From contig DATJSN010000021.1 in assembly GCA_035504095.1 (NCBI GenBank), positions 1 to 54,475 of the forward strand: DNA of 54,475 nucleotides, in the 5' to 3' direction. Source of the DNA: DATJSN01 sp035504095 (lineage in GTDB: Bacteria; Planctomycetota; Phycisphaerae; WQYP01). Position 1 is the stretch's first letter; the number at the start of each line of letters is the position of its first letter. Below the pieces are notes generated by a model. That model worked only from the letters and a program-made list of their open reading frames with translations. It had not been told where the DNA came from and searched no databases. Position numbers and translations under genes: made by a program. Below are positions 26,630 through 35,708 of this stretch, one piece after another.

Positions 26630-29264
26630 GTCCAAGTTCTCCTGAATTAAGCATCCATAAATGATTTTTCTGCATCCATTGCTTCAGGCCCGGCCAGCTA
26701 TCCAAAAAGGCCAAAAAGCCTTTATTCATCGTGTCATCAAATTCCTGCCGATCCTGAGATGTCCAAACGTCGAGTTCCCAGCGCCAACGCTCCTGAAGTG
26801 CTGTTTGCACCTGATGATCAGAGGCATACCGGTAAGCCAGAACCTGAGCCTGATCGCGAAGCCCGAAACCCGCTGGACCAAAAGCATTTTGGGCGGCAGA
26901 CCAAGCAGAGAAAAATGCCGGGTTTTGCTGAAGATATTGTTGTGGAACTTCAGGCGGCTGATAGTTGATCCCGCCAAAACCGACCATGGCCTGATCGTCA
27001 AACTGCGTGCGCGGCGCATCGGCGTTATCCACAAATACGCCGGCGAGTTCAGTATTCAGGCTGTAATTACGGTCGATATGGACCATGTATTCACCTGGTC
27101 CGGCCACGGCAAAGCGGATGTAAACCGGGTTCCAGAAATTCGCCACGCGCTGCTGCGCCAATGGCGCAGTTCGCATGGCGGAATTGACCCACGCCAGGGC
27201 TTGGGGATTTCTGGCAAAAGCACGCGACATCAAAAGAGGAATTTGTAAATATTGTGCAATGCCGTTTTGCACGGCATAAATGCCGACTTTGTAATCCCTA
27301 TTGCGGTCAGATCCTGAATGGCCGTCCTGATTGACAAAATATAAACTCAGCCGGTAAATGCCGGGATTGAGTAAATTTACTTTTACCCATATATCCGGCC
27401 CTTGAAAAGTTACTGGATATGCTTCCCCGTGATCATCCCAGTTGGTCTGACGGCGATAGCCAAATTGCGGAATATAAAGGGACTTGGGACTGTCCGTATC
27501 CAACGATTCGTACCATACCCGCACGCCTTCATTGATGCTGTGATGGGGTCCAACCATGCCGTAAATGTCTTCACCATAATTTGGGGCCACAACAGTTGAA
27601 TCGCCGGGAAAGTTGCCGCAGCAGAGAAGCGCAAATTCCCGGCCATAGCGTGCAGTCCAATCGCCCTGCGTGGTCCAATCCTGACGCAAAGAAGCCGCCC
27701 ATGGAAAATGGATTGATTTAACCTGCTGTGTGGCGATTTGTAACGGATATACCATGTCTTTGAGTTGTTTAATTGTGGGTACCGCCGCCGGTGAAGGCAT
27801 TGATGGAATTGTGTTTACCGCCATCGGCGCGGCATTTCCAAGCCGGTTTATATTATTCTCCGCACTGTCGATGAGTGTGATGCTGTTGCCGCACCAGCCG
27901 ATCAATGTATTGCCATTGGGCAGCGGCAGAATTGCGTTCACATATCCATTCATATTGCGAACTTGAGCCGATGAACCATCCAAATAAGACACCTGATATG
28001 TTGTCTGCTCAGGTATATTCAACATTTCGTAACCGTTGCGCCAGGTACCCAACCATAAATGATTCGCCGCATCTACACTTAAACAGTTGATGTGATCCTC
28101 TGGTAAAAGGGCATTGAGAACATCTGGTGAGGGATATTTCCATTTCGCCGGTGGATGCCATAAGCCTTTGACTTTATCTGCGTAATCGCGGCCATGCTGG
28201 TAATAAAAGCTTGCGCCACCATCGTCACTAATGCCCAAACCTTCATCGGTAGCGACGTAAATCGTTCCATTACTCGCGATGACTATCGAATTAATCAGGT
28301 TGCCGGGTAGACCAGGACCATAAGGCGTCGTAGTTAATTGATCTGGACCGCGAACAATCCACCATTGGGTATAGGGAGAAGATGAAATCGCCAATCCATC
28401 GCATTGCGTGCCCACGTATGCAGTTCCATCTGATGCAAAGGCGAGGCAGTCCGGGTTCGGTGGCAAACCGTCGGCACGAGTGATATAACGCCAGTTGTTT
28501 TCGGTGGTGCTATAGATGCTGATGCCGTTTTCCGTGCACATCCACACGGAACCATCCTTGGGATCGCAGCCGATGGCAAAGACGTGTGCACCTAAGGGAC
28601 CGGTGAGGATATTGTAATTTGCCCATTGTTTGCCGTTGAATACACATATGCCATCGCGGAGCGTACCGGCCCACAGGCGGCCCTGGAAATCCATGCAAAG
28701 TGAATAGATGTTGTCGCTGATCAAGCCGGGATTATTTTGTGCGTTATAGTTTGTCCAGATGAATGGAAATCGGCCACTCGAAGGCGTGCCGTGATAGATG
28801 CCGGTATCTTCATCGGCAATCCAAACTCCGCCATGACCATCGGAAACCATGGCAGTGATAAACTGGGCCGGGCAACCGGTCGGGATTTCCAAGTTGCCAG
28901 TGATTACCGTTGGGACAAATATTTGGAGCGGCGCACCGACAACTACAGGATGCAGTGTACGCATTCCGAACACGGGCGCCGGCTGAATATGCGCCACCAT
29001 GGAACCAATAGTTTTGCTGTTCACCGGCGGCGGATTGGTTATCACCTGATAATCAGAATTAGGTTGGGAATACAAATTCGGGCCTGATGAACCTTGCTGA
29101 GGAATTGAAGCAATAATGGCGGATCGCTGGGCCTGGGTTGGAAGATTGTTATCAGAGAAGGAATTTTGTTCAGATCGATGCTTTTGCTCGTTGTAGAACC
29201 ATAATCCGGCTGCGACAACAATGAATATGGCAAGAACAGGGAGAATGAAACGCATGTAGCGCAT
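26622..29264 (-). CDS. Membrane-anchored Reg_prop-type beta-propeller protein
   Basis: An 880-residue protein with an N-terminal anchor (residues about 5-25), a Pro/Ser/Gln-rich linker, and then a propeller at about 130-430 built from two-component-regulator-propeller blades: MVSDGHGGVWIADEDTGIYH, LCMDFQGRLWAGTLRDGICV, CDPKDGSVWMCTENGISIY, IVIASNGTIYVATDEGLGI, LSVDAANHLWLGTWRNG. The C-terminal half is a different beta-rich domain (YRLSLYFVNQDGHSG, EYMVHIDRNYSLN) with a helical end. No kinase domain follows, unlike hybrid two-component sensors with such propellers. It is the first gene of the triplicated cluster, and 3' fragments of it lie before copies B and C. It may be the sensing or binding part of an envelope system. 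Confidence 0.85.
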   Translation of the reverse strand: MRYMRFILPVLAIFIVVAAGLWFYNEQKHRSEQNSFSDNNLPTQAQRSAIIASIPQQGSSGPNLYSQPNSDYQVITNPPPVNSKTIGSMVAHIQPAPVFGMRTLHPVVVGAPLQIFVPTVITGNLEIPTGCPAQFITAMVSDGHGGVWIADEDTGIYHGTPSSGRFPFIWTNYNAQNNPGLISDNIYSLCMDFQGRLWAGTLRDGICVFNGKQWANYNILTGPLGAHVFAIGCDPKDGSVWMCTENGISIYSTTENNWRYITRADGLPPNPDCLAFASDGTAYVGTQCDGLAISSSPYTQWWIVRGPDQLTTTPYGPGLPGNLINSIVIASNGTIYVATDEGLGISDDGGASFYYQHGRDYADKVKGLWHPPAKWKYPSPDVLNALLPEDHINCLSVDAANHLWLGTWRNGYEMLNIPEQTTYQVSYLDGSSAQVRNMNGYVNAILPLPNGNTLIGWCGNSITLIDSAENNINRLGNAAPMAVNTIPSMPSPAAVPTIKQLKDMVYPLQIATQQVKSIHFPWAASLRQDWTTQGDWTARYGREFALLCCGNFPGDSTVVAPNYGEDIYGMVGPHHSINEGVRVWYESLDTDSPKSLYIPQFGYRRQTNWDDHGEAYPVTFQGPDIWVKVNLLNPGIYRLSLYFVNQDGHSGSDRNRDYKVGIYAVQNGIAQYLQIPLLMSRAFARNPQALAWVNSAMRTAPLAQQRVANFWNPVYIRFAVAGPGEYMVHIDRNYSLNTELAGVFVDNADAPRTQFDDQAMVGFGGINYQPPEVPQQYLQQNPAFFSAWSAAQNAFGPAGFGLRDQAQVLAYRYASDHQVQTALQERWRWELDVWTSQDRQEFDDTMNKGFLAFLDSWPGLKQWMQKNHLWMLNSGELGHG

Positions 29265-29496
29265 CGGAAAATCTCAATACCATTGAGTCCGATTAACCCC
29301 GCAACACAGGATTAATAATTCCGAATTTTTGCAGCTTTAAATCAGCGCCAGAACGGCACGCTAATTAAAAATACGTAAGCTATTTTTGCGCAAGTTCCTA
29401 CAGCTTGTCAAGAGAATTTTTACATATTAATAATTATTTCAAGTTAACTAGTTAAACAACTTTTAGACTTTCGGGGATGGATGAATTAGTCGCCGC

Positions 29497-30627
29497 TTAA
29501 GTCTTAAGCATGTCGAGCATGACCAGCGCCAACGGGCCGAAAATCACCACCGGCAGCCAGGCGCCGACAAACGGCGAAAGAGTTGAACCGGCGAGCTGGT
29601 TAAAAACAAACGTTGATATAAAGCAAGCCGCGGATATCGCACCGCACCAGAACATATTACGGACAAGTGCGTTTGGTTCGCGCGTCAACAGAAATGGAAT
29701 GCCGATCAGCAGCATAATCATGTTCATAATGAGTTGGGTGATTCGTGTATGCAGAATTTTTTCCAGCGCAATGCGCGTTACCGGCGGGCTGTTGAGCATG
29801 AGCTGCGTCACGTCATAAGTGGAAAGGTAGTCCACCGCCTGTTTGCGGAAAATCAGATTAAGCTGGCTGGGGTTCAGGGGCGTCGTATATATCTCGCTGG
29901 CGAGCGGTTCAGGAATTTCATTGGGATTGGCTCCATTTTTATCGTTGATGCGCACCACGTTGGTCATGACCCATCCGCCCGATTCGGGTCCCTCGCCCAC
30001 GTTATTATTCCAGACGGCTTTGTCGGCAAGAATTCGTCCCGTGGGAACACCGTCCGCATCCCGCTGAATGATTCTTACATCAGTAAGCGTTTGCGTTTTT
30101 GGATCGTAACTGGTGGCCAGGACCAGCGAATTATCGCTCTCCGGCAAAAAGTAGACCGGTTCGTGTTGCTGAAATGACGCAACCGTTTGGCCCTGCTGGA
30201 GCAGTAATTGATCAATGCAGTTGGGCATCAGCAATTCCTGATCGACGACCACCAGCAGATTAAACCCGACGGAACAGATGATGATCGGTGCGGCTATGCG
30301 ATAAAGCGAAATGCCGCTGGCCATAAGGGCGGTAAGTTCGTGGTGGCGCGTCATGCGCACCATGGTGAAACCCGCCGCCAGTAAAGGAATAATTCCCGAG
30401 ACCATCTGGAAAATCACCAGCGAACGGTACATGTAGAAGTTCATAATCTGACCAACCAGGCTCCAGAACGCTTCCCACGCGCCCATTTTTTGCGGCGCCA
30501 CGTCGCTGGCGAAAAGGTTGAAGTTCACAATCAGGTCCAGCAGGACGTACATGCCGATCATCACGCCCAGCGCCAAAGCGCAATTGACCAGAAAACTTCG
30601 GATGATGTACAGATCGATTTGTTTCAT
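29497..30627 (-). CDS. LptF/LptG-family permease (second of pair)
   Basis: A 376-residue YjgP/YjgQ-family permease. With LptB it forms the ABC transporter that pulls lipopolysaccharide from the inner membrane towards the outer membrane. Three helices at each end (about residues 10-30, 55-80, 100-120 and 300-375) flank a periplasmic beta-jellyroll. Family marks are the MKQIDLYIIRSFLVN start, the MVRMTRHHELTALMASGISLYRI coupling region, and the final LLIGIPFLLTRE segment. The ATG follows an AGAGGCTCT motif at 30630-30638 that includes its likely ribosome binding site. It lies 22 bp downstream of the other permease gene, so they form an operon. Confidence 0.9.
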   Translation of the reverse strand: MKQIDLYIIRSFLVNCALALGVMIGMYVLLDLIVNFNLFASDVAPQKMGAWEAFWSLVGQIMNFYMYRSLVIFQMVSGIIPLLAAGFTMVRMTRHHELTALMASGISLYRIAAPIIICSVGFNLLVVVDQELLMPNCIDQLLLQQGQTVASFQQHEPVYFLPESDNSLVLATSYDPKTQTLTDVRIIQRDADGVPTGRILADKAVWNNNVGEGPESGGWVMTNVVRINDKNGANPNEIPEPLASEIYTTPLNPSQLNLIFRKQAVDYLSTYDVTQLMLNSPPVTRIALEKILHTRITQLIMNMIMLLIGIPFLLTREPNALVRNMFWCGAISAACFISTFVFNQLAGSTLSPFVGAWLPVVIFGPLALVMLDMLKT

Positions 30628-30629
30628 TG

Positions 30630-30638
30630 AGAGCCTCT
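30630..30638 (-). promoter_or_regulatory. AGAGGCTCT motif, site 4
   Basis: The minus strand reads CCAGAGGCTCTCAATG, placing the motif three bases before the start of the second permease gene, inside an operon gap of 22 bp. Here it can only be a ribosome-binding-site-like or RNA-level element, as a promoter operator is unlikely in such a gap. Confidence 0.35.
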
Positions 30639-30649
30639 GGTTTTCACCA

Positions 30650-32308
30650 TCAACGGCGCAGCAGTTTTGAGTACACGGCCGCGTTAAGCATGAGCAGCAG
30701 GCTGTTGCCCAGCCACGACAAAATCAAGCCGGGCGCTAAAGCGATTTCCGTATGTGTCACCATATCGCGCCCAGTGTTGATCAACAGGACCAGAATCATC
30801 GCTGGCGCCACGCCTAGCACAAAAACCGCCAGTGGATTTCGATCCTGCAGAAGAATTCCCAGAGCTGTTCCGAACAGGACCAGCACAATGCAGGAAAAAG
30901 CAAAGGAACAACGGCTTTGAACCTCGGAAATAATTTCCCTCAGCATGTATTTGGTCTGATCGTTGATGTTTCCGAGCAAAGTGGTGACGTCAGGCGACGG
31001 AGTTAAGTCCGCCATGCTTTGCACGTTTTGAACCGCCGCGGCGGGAATTTCCAGCGGCCCAAGATATACGACAGGCGGTCCGTCATGAAAAGCTGAGTCA
31101 ATGGCCATGTTGCGCTCGCGAACATTCCTGGTAAGTATCAAAGACGCGCTGAGTTCATCCGGATCACTTCCCGCCTCCGGAGCGTCCACCTCCAGATCAG
31201 CGCGCCCCGCGGTGTAAACCACTGGTGGCGCTGAACCGGCGGTAACGCTCGCCTGGACCAGCTTGCCGTGGACGGAATAAATCACGAATTGCTTCTGGTC
31301 CGGGGTGAGCGCCGCTGTTGGTCCAAGAACCTGTATAGTTTGCCCGGTCTGGGAAAACTCAATGGGCTTATCGGGTTCAAAATGATCGAAATACCAATGA
31401 GCGATTTGCTGCACGAGCAGGATCTGGTCAAGTTGAGTGTAAAGGTCTCCGATCGGCGCAAACAATTTAGGATCGGCCTTGAGTTTATACATGCTGGAAA
31501 AATCAAGAAAACGCGGCCGATTCTTGATAGGTGAAGGAATCTCATATGGCTGATCGGGTGGAGGAAGATAGTTCCCCTGGATTTGGCGGAAATTTTTGGA
31601 GTCAAACGCAGTGCCGTTGACCACCTCGACGCTGACATATTCCGTACCATTGCGAGGATCCTGATCGATGATCACATTGGCGGCACGCGCCAGCACGATG
31701 GTCGATGGTTTTCTCTCGGAGCTCAATATAGTGGCCGCCATCCCCTGAAGCTGAATTTCCGTTCGGATCAGGTTGGGGTTGTCCGGTGGCTGATCCGGTG
31801 GAATTTGCAGGGCTTTGTCGGCGTAAATGACAATTTGCTGTTTATCTGTATTGAAAAACTGAAAAGGCTGATGTTCATTGATGTTGTAAAGCAGCAGCGA
31901 AGGTAAATCGGATTCGACGGCCTGTGTGCTTTTTTGCACAAATACCGGGACCACATATCCGACAAGCAATAAATCAACCCCGCCGACGGCAAGCCCCAAA
32001 ATCAGAGCGGGCAGGCACAATGAAGCGTAACTGATGCCGCTGGCCCGTGCTCCGGTGAGTTCATTGTCCGTGGCCAGCCGCCAATAAACCATGACCGCGG
32101 CAAACAACGCCGAAAGAGGTATGGAATAAGCCAGCATGGCGGGGATCAGGTCGACCAGAACCGTCATCAGTTGCAGAAAGGTCAAATTTTCCTTGGTCAG
32201 CGGGCGGAACGTGCCCCCGAAGGCAAGAATAGTCGTCAGCGCAGTTGAGGTAAGCAGAAAAATGCGCAACAAATCTCGGAGGATGTACCAGTGAAGAAAT
32301 TTGAACAC
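30650..32308 (-). CDS. LptF/LptG-family permease (first of pair)
   Basis: A 552-residue member of the same permease family, longer than usual (about 360-390) because of an enlarged periplasmic domain between the helix triplets (about residues 130-440). Marks: MFKFLHWYILRDLLRIFLLT, the YWRLATDNELTGARASGISY coupling region, and C-terminal helices SFAFSCIVLVLFGTALGIL and PGLILSWLGNSLLLM. The start is GTG at 32308 with AAGG upstream. The pair fits an outer membrane with LPS or a related glycolipid. Which of the two is LptF and which LptG cannot be settled by eye. Confidence 0.88.
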   Translation of the reverse strand: MFKFLHWYILRDLLRIFLLTSTALTTILAFGGTFRPLTKENLTFLQLMTVLVDLIPAMLAYSIPLSALFAAVMVYWRLATDNELTGARASGISYASLCLPALILGLAVGGVDLLLVGYVVPVFVQKSTQAVESDLPSLLLYNINEHQPFQFFNTDKQQIVIYADKALQIPPDQPPDNPNLIRTEIQLQGMAATILSSERKPSTIVLARAANVIIDQDPRNGTEYVSVEVVNGTAFDSKNFRQIQGNYLPPPDQPYEIPSPIKNRPRFLDFSSMYKLKADPKLFAPIGDLYTQLDQILLVQQIAHWYFDHFEPDKPIEFSQTGQTIQVLGPTAALTPDQKQFVIYSVHGKLVQASVTAGSAPPVVYTAGRADLEVDAPEAGSDPDELSASLILTRNVRERNMAIDSAFHDGPPVVYLGPLEIPAAAVQNVQSMADLTPSPDVTTLLGNINDQTKYMLREIISEVQSRCSFAFSCIVLVLFGTALGILLQDRNPLAVFVLGVAPAMILVLLINTGRDMVTHTEIALAPGLILSWLGNSLLLMLNAAVYSKLLRR

Positions 32309-32516
32309 AACAACCCTTCGGCTCGGTCTGAACTACGGCGAAAACAGGCCGCGTTGGTTCAGAGACAATCAGGATAACGGATCGTTAACAGAGGGTACAG
32401 CACAATGCGGTAACGAACAAAGTCCTTAATATATTCTTCCCGGGAAGTTTGGACATCCGCGTAATATCCTGATACTTTCTCCGTTACTTATAGGTGTGAC
32501 GTTTTTGAGGAAAAAA

Positions 32517-33674
32517 ATGAATTGGGGCATAAAATATACTTTCCTGGTGCTGGCGATTCTGGCGTTATATGCGACCGGCGTCGTATATGCTCACGACACG
32601 ACTACAGGCGTTCGCCAGAGTCCCTTGCCGGATCCATTTACACTTACAGATGGAAAAAAGGTCAAAACCGCGGCGGACTGGCAGCTTCGCCGGAGTGAAT
32701 TGCTGACAGAATTCTTGAACGTGGAATATGGTCATGCGCCTGCGCCGCCGGGAAATGTAACCGGCACGGTGCTGGTTTCCGGAGAAAATCTCAATAACGG
32801 CGGACTGGGCCAACTGGTGAAACTGACAATGGGGCCGCAGAATGCTTTGTCGTTTAACGTCCAGGTGTTTGTTCCGCCGGGCGATGGTCCATTTCCCGTG
32901 ATCATCTACAACGGCAGCCTGGATCAGACCACCGTACCAATCGACAATATCATGTCGCGCGGCTACATGCTGGTGGTTTATGACCCCACATGGCTGATTG
33001 ACGATGCGAATCACACGGACGATTTGTTCAAAGTTTATCCTAATTACGATTGGGGCACGCTGGCTGCGGTGGCCTGGGAGCTTGGGCGCGTGGTCGATTA
33101 TGTGCAAACGCGAACCGACGCCGATGCATCGAACATTTATCTGACCGGTTTTTCCCGCAATGGTAAAGCGGCGCTATTGGCCGGAGCGCTGGATCAGCGC
33201 ATCGCCCTGGTGAATCCGGTTTGTTCCGGAGCCGGTGGAGCGGGATGTTATCGTTACGATCCGGGCGATGAACAAACACTGAATAATGTAAGCCATCGTT
33301 TTGCGTATTGGTTCGTCAAAGGTTTCAGCAACTACAGCGGCCGGGAAGATCAGTTGCCATTCGATCAATTCGAACTTGAAGCCCTTGTGGCACCGCGGGC
33401 GCTTTTAATCACGCAAGCCACCGAGGACCGCTGGTCGAATCCGGAGGGGGAACAAATTTCCTGGCAGGCGGCAAAGCAGGTTTACGAATTTCTCGGTGTT
33501 GGCAACCAAATCGGCATTTATTTTCATCCCGGTATACATGAACTGACCGTGGACGATTGGAACGCATTGATGGATTTCGCCGATCAGCAACTGCTGGGCG
33601 GAACTGTTAACCGATCGTTCGATAAGCCTGCATATCCTGACGCGCCGCAACTATTTACCTGGCAGAAGCCGTGA
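32517..33674 (+). CDS. Exported CE15-type glucuronoyl esterase
   Basis: A 385-residue alpha/beta-hydrolase with a signal peptide. It matches the CE15 family, which splits the ester between lignin alcohols and 4-O-methylglucuronic acid on xylan. The nucleophile motif is TGFSRNGKAALLAG with Ser213 (CE15 consensus G-C-S-R-x-G-K). Other marks are RRSELLTEFLNVEYGHAP near the N-terminus, NPVCSGAGGAGCYRY, PFDQFELEALVAPRALLITQ and the catalytic-His region FHPGIHELTVDDW. The ATG at 32517 is chosen because GAGG lies six bases upstream. Together with the GH88/GH105 gene this points to use of plant-type polysaccharides. Confidence 0.85.
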   Translation: MNWGIKYTFLVLAILALYATGVVYAHDTTTGVRQSPLPDPFTLTDGKKVKTAADWQLRRSELLTEFLNVEYGHAPAPPGNVTGTVLVSGENLNNGGLGQLVKLTMGPQNALSFNVQVFVPPGDGPFPVIIYNGSLDQTTVPIDNIMSRGYMLVVYDPTWLIDDANHTDDLFKVYPNYDWGTLAAVAWELGRVVDYVQTRTDADASNIYLTGFSRNGKAALLAGALDQRIALVNPVCSGAGGAGCYRYDPGDEQTLNNVSHRFAYWFVKGFSNYSGREDQLPFDQFELEALVAPRALLITQATEDRWSNPEGEQISWQAAKQVYEFLGVGNQIGIYFHPGIHELTVDDWNALMDFADQQLLGGTVNRSFDKPAYPDAPQLFTWQKP

Positions 33675-33738
33675 ATAAATGCCGGTGATTTGGTAATATT
33701 ATTCACCAGATGGGGTTATCAGTTCCGGAGAAAGGACC

Positions 33739-35616
33739 ATGATGCTCCGGCTCATTGGCGGAACACCAAAACAAGTTTTTAATCTGCGCATGGCGGCGGG
33801 TTTGTGTACCCTGTGCGCGCTGGCCGTGGCGGGTTGCGAATCGCCGCTGAGCGATGATGACCAGAAAAACTGGGACATGTTTGCCCAGTCGGTGCTGGCT
33901 CATCAGATCGCCGACGGTGAAATTAATTCCATTCAGCCAAGTTCGGCTTCCGTGGACCAGGGCGTGCATGAATTAACCGGCGCTGATGGCGCCGCGGTCG
34001 GCGCCCAGGCGGTTGTGCCGGCAGGCGAAACCTCGGTGACGGCGTATCAGGCGGAGGAAACCGACCAGGAACTCGGCGCGCATGCCGCGGCGCTGGATCA
34101 GCCTGAACCAATCGTTACGCTTTCACTTCAGGATACGATTGCCCTGGCGCTGGCGCACAGCCTGGCGATCAAGGTTCAGGCCTATAACCCGGCGATCAAT
34201 GAGGCGCAGGTGGTACAGGCGGAGGCGGCTTTTGATCCGGATTTTTTCGGGTCCACCGCGGTGGAACAGACGGACACGCCCGAAATATACAACAATAACC
34301 ACGTTGCCGGCGTTCCCCAGACCAAGCAATTTACCTGGGACAATCAGCTTGGCGTAAACCAGAATCTGCCATGGGGCGGAAGCGCTGAATTTACCGCGGG
34401 TAATCTATTTACCAACCAAACCCAGAGCCCCGGCTTTCAGCCGGAAATCAATCCATCCAATGCCGCCGCCCTGGGCGTAACCATCACGCAGCCGCTTTTG
34501 CAGGGATTCGGCTCCGACGTGGTTCGCGCCAACATTTACATCGCGCAGGTCAATCAGAATATTTCGCTGGCGGAGTTCCGTGACCAGGTGCAAACCATCG
34601 TGGAAAACGTGGAAATGGACTATTACCAGCTTATCGAGGCGAAGGTTGAACTGGACATTCAGCAGCAATTGCTGGAGATCACGCAGGAGACGCTCACCCA
34701 GATCAAAAAACGCGGCATGTTTGACGCAACGTCGGTACAGGTGGCCCAGGCACAAAATGCCCTGGATTTAAGCCGCGCTTCGGTGGTATCGGCGCAGGCG
34801 GCATTGCGCACCGCTTCGGATACTCTCAAAGCAACGATTAACGACCCCGAACTGGACCTGCGCGGAAATATGCTGCTGTTACCCAGCGATAAAGCCATCA
34901 CCGAACCAATCATGTTCAACATAGCCGCGGAAATCGCCACAGCACTCACACAGCGTGCCGTTATGCAGGAAGACCGTTACAAACTTCACGCTGCGGACAT
35001 TAACGTGACGGTGGCGGCGAATCAGCTTTTACCGCAGGCAAACCTGACGCTTTCCTCAGATTCAAATGGTTTAGATACGAACTTCGGCAATGCCTTCAAC
35101 CAGACCATTTCTCCCGCGCAATACATTGACTGGGGCGTGGGGTTGAATTTTTCCATTCCCATCGGCAACCGCGCTGCGGAAGCCGACCTGCGCGAACAAA
35201 AACTCACGCGCGAGCAGGACCTGACCCAGATGCTGCTGGACGCCCAGGATGTAATTTTGTCGGTGAAAACCGAGCTTCGTGCATTATTGAGCAACTATCA
35301 GCAGATGCAGGCGCAAACCCAGGCCCGTGAATCGGCCGACCAGGTTTTGAAGGCTTTGATCGCTGAAGAGCGGATTGGCGTGAGCCTTACGCCGGAGTTT
35401 TTGAATCTTATATTAAGTGCGGAGCAGAATCTGGCCAGTGCACAAACCGCGGAAGTCCAGGCGATGGTCAGTTATTCCGATGCCATCGTCGGTTTGCAGG
35501 CCGCGAAAGGAACATTGCTGGAATTTGATCGGATTAAAGTTAACCAGGCCCCGCCTGAAGATATTGATACTTCGGCGACGACGCGCTTTTTAGGGACAAG
35601 CTATGGAGAGCAGTGA
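33739..35616 (+). CDS. TolC-family outer membrane efflux lipoprotein
   Basis: A 625-residue outer membrane factor of the TolC family, the exit channel of tripartite efflux or type I secretion systems. The signal ends in a lipobox (LAVAGC), so the protein is probably lipidated at Cys. After a ~115-residue spacer come two outer-membrane-efflux repeats: the first from LSLQDTIALALAHSLAIKVQ, with GVTITQPLLQGFGSDVVRANI; the second with NFSIPIGNRAAEADLREQKLTREQ and coiled-coil helices. The length exceeds typical TolC (about 470) mainly in the N-terminal spacer. No pump or adaptor gene is adjacent. The ribosome binding site GGAGAAAGG precedes ATG 33739. Confidence 0.9.
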   Translation: MMLRLIGGTPKQVFNLRMAAGLCTLCALAVAGCESPLSDDDQKNWDMFAQSVLAHQIADGEINSIQPSSASVDQGVHELTGADGAAVGAQAVVPAGETSVTAYQAEETDQELGAHAAALDQPEPIVTLSLQDTIALALAHSLAIKVQAYNPAINEAQVVQAEAAFDPDFFGSTAVEQTDTPEIYNNNHVAGVPQTKQFTWDNQLGVNQNLPWGGSAEFTAGNLFTNQTQSPGFQPEINPSNAAALGVTITQPLLQGFGSDVVRANIYIAQVNQNISLAEFRDQVQTIVENVEMDYYQLIEAKVELDIQQQLLEITQETLTQIKKRGMFDATSVQVAQAQNALDLSRASVVSAQAALRTASDTLKATINDPELDLRGNMLLLPSDKAITEPIMFNIAAEIATALTQRAVMQEDRYKLHAADINVTVAANQLLPQANLTLSSDSNGLDTNFGNAFNQTISPAQYIDWGVGLNFSIPIGNRAAEADLREQKLTREQDLTQMLLDAQDVILSVKTELRALLSNYQQMQAQTQARESADQVLKALIAEERIGVSLTPEFLNLILSAEQNLASAQTAEVQAMVSYSDAIVGLQAAKGTLLEFDRIKVNQAPPEDIDTSATTRFLGTSYGEQ

Positions 35617-35697
35617 GCGGCGGAGCCGCTGTTTAAAGTTTTCGGTTTTCAGATTTTGAATCGCAAAAATGAATCACCAATGACACGAAAAGAACTT
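35616..35697. repeat. Hairpin plus TTTTCGGTTTTCAG dispersed repeat
   Basis: AGCGGCGGAGCCGCT (35616-35630) forms a 6-bp hairpin that starts in the TolC gene's stop codon. It is followed by AGTTTTCGGTTTTCAG and an ACACGAAAAGAAC end. A similar array, GCGGCTGAGCCGC then GTTTTCGGTTTTCAG, lies at 54243-54292. The hairpin could also act as a weak terminator for the TolC gene, but the following run is not purely T. Confidence 0.5.
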
Positions 35698-35708
35698 GAA
35701 GGTGATCG

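Noticed and set aside
15762..29264. CRISPR array or phage tail region as the explanation for the repeats
   Set aside because: The repeats are gene-sized paralogues without short regular spacers, integrase, terminase or tail genes.
26622..29264. Hybrid two-component sensor
   Set aside because: Reg_prop blades suggested it, but no HisKA, HATPase, receiver or AraC domain follows the propeller.
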